Shown one piece after another: positions 60,812 to 64,000 of a stretch of 64,000 bases of DNA; position 1 is the first letter of the stretch, and every line of letters starts with the position of its first letter. The stretch is from the NCBI GenBank assembly GCA_039683515.1, contig JBDKRG010000018.1, forward strand, positions 1 to 64,000. Reading direction: 5' to 3'. The notes beneath the pieces were generated by a model, which saw nothing but the letters and a program-made list of their open reading frames with translations, made no database searches and was not told where the DNA came from. Made by a program: the position numbers and the translations under genes. This DNA is from JAJFUE01 sp039683515. Its GTDB lineage: Bacteria; Sumerlaeota; Sumerlaeia; MVZB01.

Positions 60812-60847
60812 TAGTATCATGCCAAGACAAAACGGGGGATTCGTTCC

Positions 60848-61744
60848 ATGTCCAAAGAGACCGTTCGTCAACCCGCCAATGGCTGGGCGATGCTCAGCAT
60901 CGATGTGTTGCTGTATCTGTCCGTCCTGCTTTGGATGTATCTCATGTTCAGGGGCTTCGACGCCGGCCATGGCTGGCAAGGGGGAGGGTTCCTGCTGCTC
61001 GCCGCGGTCAGCCTGATCGGCGCGGTGCTGATCTCGGCCGGGCTGATCGTCCTGCAGCCGAACGAAGCCGCCGTCCTGCTCCTGTTCGGCAAGTACAAAT
61101 ACTCGATCAAGGAGGGGGGCTTCTGGTTCGTCAACCCGTTCTACACGAAGAACCGGATCTCGCTGCGGCTGCGCAACCACAACGGCGAGCGCCTCAAGGT
61201 CAACGACAAGGCCGGCAACCCGATCGAGATCGCGCTCGTTCTCGTGTGGAAGGTCGAGGACACCTTCGCGGCGATGTTCGAGGTCGACAACTACATGCAG
61301 TACGTCAAGATCCAGAGCGAGTCGGCGTTGCGGCACCTGGCGAGCGCCTACCCGTACGACAGCTGGGAAGACCATGCGAACGAGACGACGCTGCGCGGCA
61401 ACATTGATGATGTCTCGGTCGCGCTGGAAAAGGAACTTCAGGACCGGCTCGGCAAGGCGGGCGTCAAGGTCTTGGAAGCGCGGCTGAGCCACCTGGCCTA
61501 CACGCCCGAGATCGCCGAGGCGATGCTGCGCCGCCAGCAGGCGACCGCGATCGTCGCCGCCCGGATCAAGATCGTCGAGGGCGCGGTCGGGATGGTCCAG
61601 CTCGCGCTCAAGCACCTCGAGGCCGACGGGATCGTGAAGCTCGACGAGGAGCGCAAGGCGGCGATGGTGAGCAACCTGCTCGTCGTCCTCTGCGGCGAGC
61701 ACAACGCGCAGCCCGTGGTGAACACCGGCACGCTGTATACATGA
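60848..61744 (+). CDS. SPFH/Band 7 membrane protein
   Basis: A 298-aa stomatin/flotillin-type protein. Two hydrophobic segments lie near residues 17-33 and 45-66. The SPFH domain follows: LQPNEAAVLLLFGKY, EGGFWFVNPFYTK, VNDKAGNPIEIALVLVWKV, and a helical C-terminus (LAYTPEIAEAMLRRQQATAIVAAR). Such proteins form membrane-domain scaffolds and regulate proteases such as FtsH. It is paired downstream with a ribbon-helix-helix gene, a neighbourhood I recall from other bacteria. A palindromic operator precedes it. Confidence 0.93.
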   Translation: MSKETVRQPANGWAMLSIDVLLYLSVLLWMYLMFRGFDAGHGWQGGGFLLLAAVSLIGAVLISAGLIVLQPNEAAVLLLFGKYKYSIKEGGFWFVNPFYTKNRISLRLRNHNGERLKVNDKAGNPIEIALVLVWKVEDTFAAMFEVDNYMQYVKIQSESALRHLASAYPYDSWEDHANETTLRGNIDDVSVALEKELQDRLGKAGVKVLEARLSHLAYTPEIAEAMLRRQQATAIVAARIKIVEGAVGMVQLALKHLEADGIVKLDEERKAAMVSNLLVVLCGEHNAQPVVNTGTLYT

Positions 61745-61772
61745 TCGTGAATCGTGAATCGTGAATCGTGCG
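61744..61772. repeat. ATCGTGA heptamer array
   Basis: Four tandem ATCGTGA units start at the SPFH stop codon. Confidence 0.8.
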
Positions 61773-61779
61773 GAATTTT

Positions 61780-61819
61780 CGTGCTCGTGCGTCGTGCGTC
61801 GTAATCGTAATCGTAATCG
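61780..61819 (-). repeat. CGATTA satellite tract, reverse orientation
   Basis: Reverse complement of the dispersed tract: three CGATTA, two CGACGCA heptamers and one CGAGCA on the minus strand. Confidence 0.88.
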
Positions 61820-61858
61820 AGAAAACCGGAAAGCGTAACATCGGTCATGATCTTCTTT

Positions 61859-61889
61859 AATCCGCAATCCGCAATCCGCAATCCGCAAT
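61859..61889. repeat. ATCCGCA heptamer array
   Basis: Four tandem AATCCGC heptamers, just upstream of the ribbon-helix-helix gene. Two more units occur at 47674-47690. Confidence 0.85.
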
Positions 61890-61902
61890 AGGGATAATCA
61901 TC

Positions 61903-62106
61903 GTGGCGCGCAAATCGCTCATCATCCGCATCGACCCGGCCCTGTGGGAGGAAATCGACCGCTGGGCCAAGGATGAGCTGCGCTCGATCAACGGCCAGAT
62001 CGAATACATCCTGCGCGACGCGGTCGTCAAGCGCCGCCGGGCCAATCTGCCCGAGCCGGAATCGGATGAACCCGATACCAAGGAACCGCCCGATTCCGGT
62101 TCGTAG
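61903..62106 (+). CDS. Arc-type ribbon-helix-helix protein, SPFH partner
   Basis: A 67-aa DNA-binding protein: the beta ribbon SLIIRIDP (residues 5-12) then helices LWEEIDRWAKDELRSINGQI and the following EYILRDAVVKRRR. The acidic tail is disordered. It forms dimers that bind palindromic DNA and could bind the operator at 60798-60811. The start is GTG 61903 with AGGGAT upstream. The gap to the SPFH gene (158 bases) is made up entirely of three repeat families. Confidence 0.85.
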   Translation: MARKSLIIRIDPALWEEIDRWAKDELRSINGQIEYILRDAVVKRRRANLPEPESDEPDTKEPPDSGS

Positions 62107-62108
62107 TC

Positions 62109-62122
62109 CCGCCTTCAGGCGG
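62109..62122. repeat. CCGCC-TTCA-GGCGG mini hairpin
   Basis: The same 14-mer occurs at 8996-9009, there as an arm of a larger inverted repeat. It directly follows the ribbon-helix-helix stop codon. Confidence 0.65.
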
Positions 62123-62181
62123 AACTTCCCTTTCGCGTTTCTGAAATTCGTTTTGCGTTTTTGCGTGAAAGTCCGGAGGCC

Positions 62182-62646
62182 ATGAACATGTTCCAATACT
62201 CGGCCGCCCTGCAGACCACTCCCGAGAAAGCGCTCGACCGGGCGGGGGTCATATTTGCTATCGCCGGGTTCGATGTGGCAAGCGCGGGCCGTGACGAACT
62301 GAACCTCAAAGGGCCGGGAATGTGGCATAGCCATCAGACCCTGCTCCGCATCACGACGAGAGGTAGCATCAACATCGGGGACGGCCGGCTCGAATTCAAA
62401 GCCGAGCTGGGCGGCCTGCGTGGTTTCAGGATTGCGGCATGTGTTTTCTGGTTTATATTTTTGATTTTGACGATGACGCTTGTTTACTCAATCGACCCGG
62501 ATACGCGCGGCGACATTATCTTATGGATAGGCATGCCGATTGCCGCTTTGCTGAATTGCCTGTTCAGTCTGGGTTGGATATACAAATTCGGCGAACGGGC
62601 CAAAGAGCGAATTCGGCGGGCGTTGCTTGCCAGCGTGGCGGAGTGA
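62182..62646 (+). CDS. Small two-TM protein, tandem paralog A
   Basis: A 154-aa protein. Residues 1 to about 80 are soluble (TTPEKALDRAGVIFAIAGF, then DGRLEFKAELGGLRGF). Two hydrophobic segments follow near 85-105 and 115-133. The C-terminus is basic (GERAKERIRRALLASVAE). No family recognised. It shares the order EKALDRA...IxxAGF/LNV...DGR[L/M]E[F/L]KA with the next protein, so the two arose by tandem duplication. ATG 62182 has GGAGG upstream. Confidence 0.65.
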   Translation: MNMFQYSAALQTTPEKALDRAGVIFAIAGFDVASAGRDELNLKGPGMWHSHQTLLRITTRGSINIGDGRLEFKAELGGLRGFRIAACVFWFIFLILTMTLVYSIDPDTRGDIILWIGMPIAALLNCLFSLGWIYKFGERAKERIRRALLASVAE

Positions 62647-62655
62647 GAGCATCCC

Positions 62656-63132
62656 ATGTACGAAGACTCCATTGATTTAGAGGTATCGGCAGAGAGAGCG
62701 CTGGATCGCGCGCGGGCGGTTTTCACGGGCGCGGGCCTGAATGTCGCCGAAAACCCGGACGGCAGCTTGAGCATCAAACGGCAAAGCGCCGTCAGTGTTG
62801 CTCAAGTCCTCCGCGATCCTTATCAGGAACCGATGCTTGCCTTATCCTCTGGAGAAATTAGCGTGAGAGATGGCCGCATGGAACTCAAAGCGAACCTGGC
62901 TGGATTGAAGTATTTTCAAGCAATCATTTTGGGTTTGCCTGTCTTTGTTATCGCATTTGTCGCGATGATGTTTTATTCAAATCACATCACCGCCCCAAGA
63001 GAGATGCGTGGGGCAACCGGAGTCATTCTTCTCGCCATCCTGGCTGCGGTTGTGTGCATCGTGGTGACTCGCAAAATCAAGAAAGATCTACACCGCGCGC
63101 TCGTCATGATCGCAAATTGGCAGAGTTCGTGA
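62656..63132 (+). CDS. Small two-TM protein, tandem paralog B
   Basis: A 158-aa paralog of the preceding protein, with the same N-terminal pattern (SAERALDRARAVFTGAGLNV), an extra loop (NPDGSLSIKRQSAVSV), DGRMELKANLAGLKYFQ and two hydrophobic segments (near 95-113 and 127-145). Function unknown. It starts 9 bases after paralog A, an operon arrangement. Base composition is A+T-richer than in the flanking genes, more so than in paralog A. Confidence 0.65.
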   Translation: MYEDSIDLEVSAERALDRARAVFTGAGLNVAENPDGSLSIKRQSAVSVAQVLRDPYQEPMLALSSGEISVRDGRMELKANLAGLKYFQAIILGLPVFVIAFVAMMFYSNHITAPREMRGATGVILLAILAAVVCIVVTRKIKKDLHRALVMIANWQSS

Positions 63133-63150
63133 CAGTGAACCACAACCGGG

Positions 63151-63462
63151 TTGGTTCCCGGGCCGTTGCTGGTGGGCGTTATTTACGCTCTCGCGCAGGC
63201 TCATGGCATGGTCGCGTCCCGGCGCGCCGCCGCCACGCCCGTTTTTGTTTACATGTGCGTGCGGGCGAAATCCGTGATCGCCGCGGCGCTGATGCACGGG
63301 GCCTTCAACGGCGTCGCCATGGCGCCGATGCTCGTGCTGGCGGGGGGCAACCCGATCCTGGCCGGCACGATGGGCCTGGCGGGCATGCTGACGTGGCTCG
63401 TCATGGACGCGATCATCCTGGCGATCGGCAAACCCGGCGAAGCGAACCGCCGCCGGGGGTAA
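63151..63462 (+). pseudogene. C-terminal remnant of a CPBP/CAAX intramembrane protease
   Basis: About 103 codons without a proper start (TTG, no ribosome-binding site). The sequence TPVFVYMCVRAKSVIAAALM-HGAFN, then GGNPILAGTMGLAGM, matches the C-terminal third of CPBP glutamic proteases (third motif H-x3-N and the Gly-rich tail). The catalytic Glu-Glu motif and the WGxWH motif of the missing N-terminal part are absent, so it is a truncated gene. It follows paralog B closely. Confidence 0.6.
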
Positions 63463-63667
63463 GAGGGAAAGCATGAATTTGCGCCCCGAAGCGGGCGCCC
63501 GCAAGCCTGATGTCGCGGGCGCCCCGCCGGGGCGCGTGTTTGATTGCATCCTGACCCCCGGCGGCGCTTCGCTTCGCCGGGGGCTACTCGCGCCGGCCCC
63601 GCTGGGGCCGAAAATCTGGGGAATGCCAAGCGATTCAGCGCGGGGTTGTGAAGAACGGAAAAATATC
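63463..63667. other. GC-rich palindrome cluster between convergent genes
   Basis: 205 bases containing GCGGGCGCCCGC (63491-63502, perfect palindrome), a GCGCCCC/GGGGCGC hairpin (63519-63535) and a CCCCCGGCG/CGCCGGGGG hairpin (63555-63583). No gene is visible. They may serve as terminators for the two converging transcripts. Confidence 0.6.
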
Positions 63668-63994
63668 TCACCCGGCAGTTCCTTGACAATATTTCTGCAC
63701 CACCTTCTCGATCGAGCGCGCGGCCTTCGTAAGGTCCGCCGGAACCATCGCCGGCTCGATTTCGACGCGCGCGTTGAACGCCAGGAACCATGGCTCGGCC
63801 AGCGCCGGGATCTGCGACGCGTCCTGCATGTTGACGAAAATAAAGCCGGTTCGCTGGCCGTGATCGGCCGTGAAATACGCGGCCTCGGCCTTTTGATCCG
63901 CCAGGATGGACTGGATGATCTCGCCGAGCCGGCCGGCCTTGGCCGCCGCGTTGCCGGCCTCGACGGGGATGCAGACCTTGAGCAGGAATCTCAT
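63668..63994 (-). CDS. DUF3303-like small protein
   Basis: A 108-aa protein that starts MRFLLKVCIPVEAGN and continues with AAYFTADHGQRTGFIFVNMQD and FLAFNARVEIEPAMVPADL, the pattern of small ferredoxin-fold proteins of the DUF3303/YciI kind that I have seen annotated as hypothetical. No catalytic motif. ATG at 63994 leaves only six bases of the window upstream, so the promoter and ribosome-binding site cannot be judged. Confidence 0.55.
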   Translation of the reverse strand: MRFLLKVCIPVEAGNAAAKAGRLGEIIQSILADQKAEAAYFTADHGQRTGFIFVNMQDASQIPALAEPWFLAFNARVEIEPAMVPADLTKAARSIEKVVQKYCQGTAG

Positions 63995-64000
63995 GGCGCG

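Overview
The window looks like part of a bacterial chromosome of high G+C (most genes are rich in GC third positions) from a Gram-negative-type cell. It carries a Wzm/Wzt-type polysaccharide exporter, several lipobox proteins, FtsH, a C-terminal processing protease and class II fumarase. A sigma factor fused to a membrane anchor and extracytoplasmic beta domains, together with many short intergenic repeat families, suggests an environmental lineage of the Planctomycetota/Lentisphaerota/Sumerlaeota/Hydrogenedentota type. That placement is an inference from style, not from a marker gene. I saw no rRNA, tRNA, CRISPR array, transposase or phage module.

Layout. 1-11.7 kb is a housekeeping stretch: ftsH, an ankyrin lipoprotein, an SxtJ-like membrane protein, a receiver/HisKA-like stub, a DUF4288 protein, a DnaC-like ATPase, an ABC ATPase, a CtpA-type protease and a large membrane protein with a spermidine-synthase-like domain. 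11.9-49.1 kb is a glycan locus with genes on both strands: at least eight glycosyltransferase genes (two of them multidomain), a Wzm/Wzt ABC exporter, two UDP-GlcNAc 2-epimerases, a hexapeptide acyltransferase next to a DegT aminotransferase, a Gfo/Idh/MocA dehydrogenase, a SIS isomerase, two paralogous deacetylase-like proteins, five methyltransferases or methyltransferase domains, two UDP-galactopyranose-mutase-like flavoproteins, a B12-binding-type radical SAM enzyme and a GT-C-like membrane protein. An A+T-richer patatin-like lipoprotein and a secreted fibre-like protein interrupt it. 49.2-51.5 kb holds a lipoprotein and fumC. 51.6-55.3 kb is the sigma-fusion gene. 55.7-60.1 kb is a GntR-ABC-permease operon followed by a large membrane protein. 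60.1-64 kb holds an orphan protein, an SPFH protein with a ribbon-helix-helix partner, two paralogous small membrane proteins, a CPBP protease remnant and a small DUF3303-like protein.

How the genes fit together. The glycan locus reads as synthesis of an N-acetylated amino-sugar polymer (epimerases, aminotransferase, acetyltransferase, dehydrogenase), assembly and decoration by glycosyltransferases and methyltransferases, and export through Wzm/Wzt. The Wzt C-terminal extension and the adjacent methyltransferase/coiled-coil/glycosyltransferase fusion suggest chain-end recognition or length control. Genes within the minus-strand runs are translationally coupled by ATGA overlaps.

The most unusual content is (i) the sigma-TM-carboxypeptidase-regulatory fusion, (ii) a dispersed CGATTA/CGAGCA mini-satellite present in eight tracts, (iii) a roughly 225-bp nested hairpin array upstream of the GntR operon, and (iv) two inverted copies of a roughly 130-bp MITE/REP-like element, each lying between convergent genes of the glycan locus. 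All identities come from reading the sequence; no database search was run.
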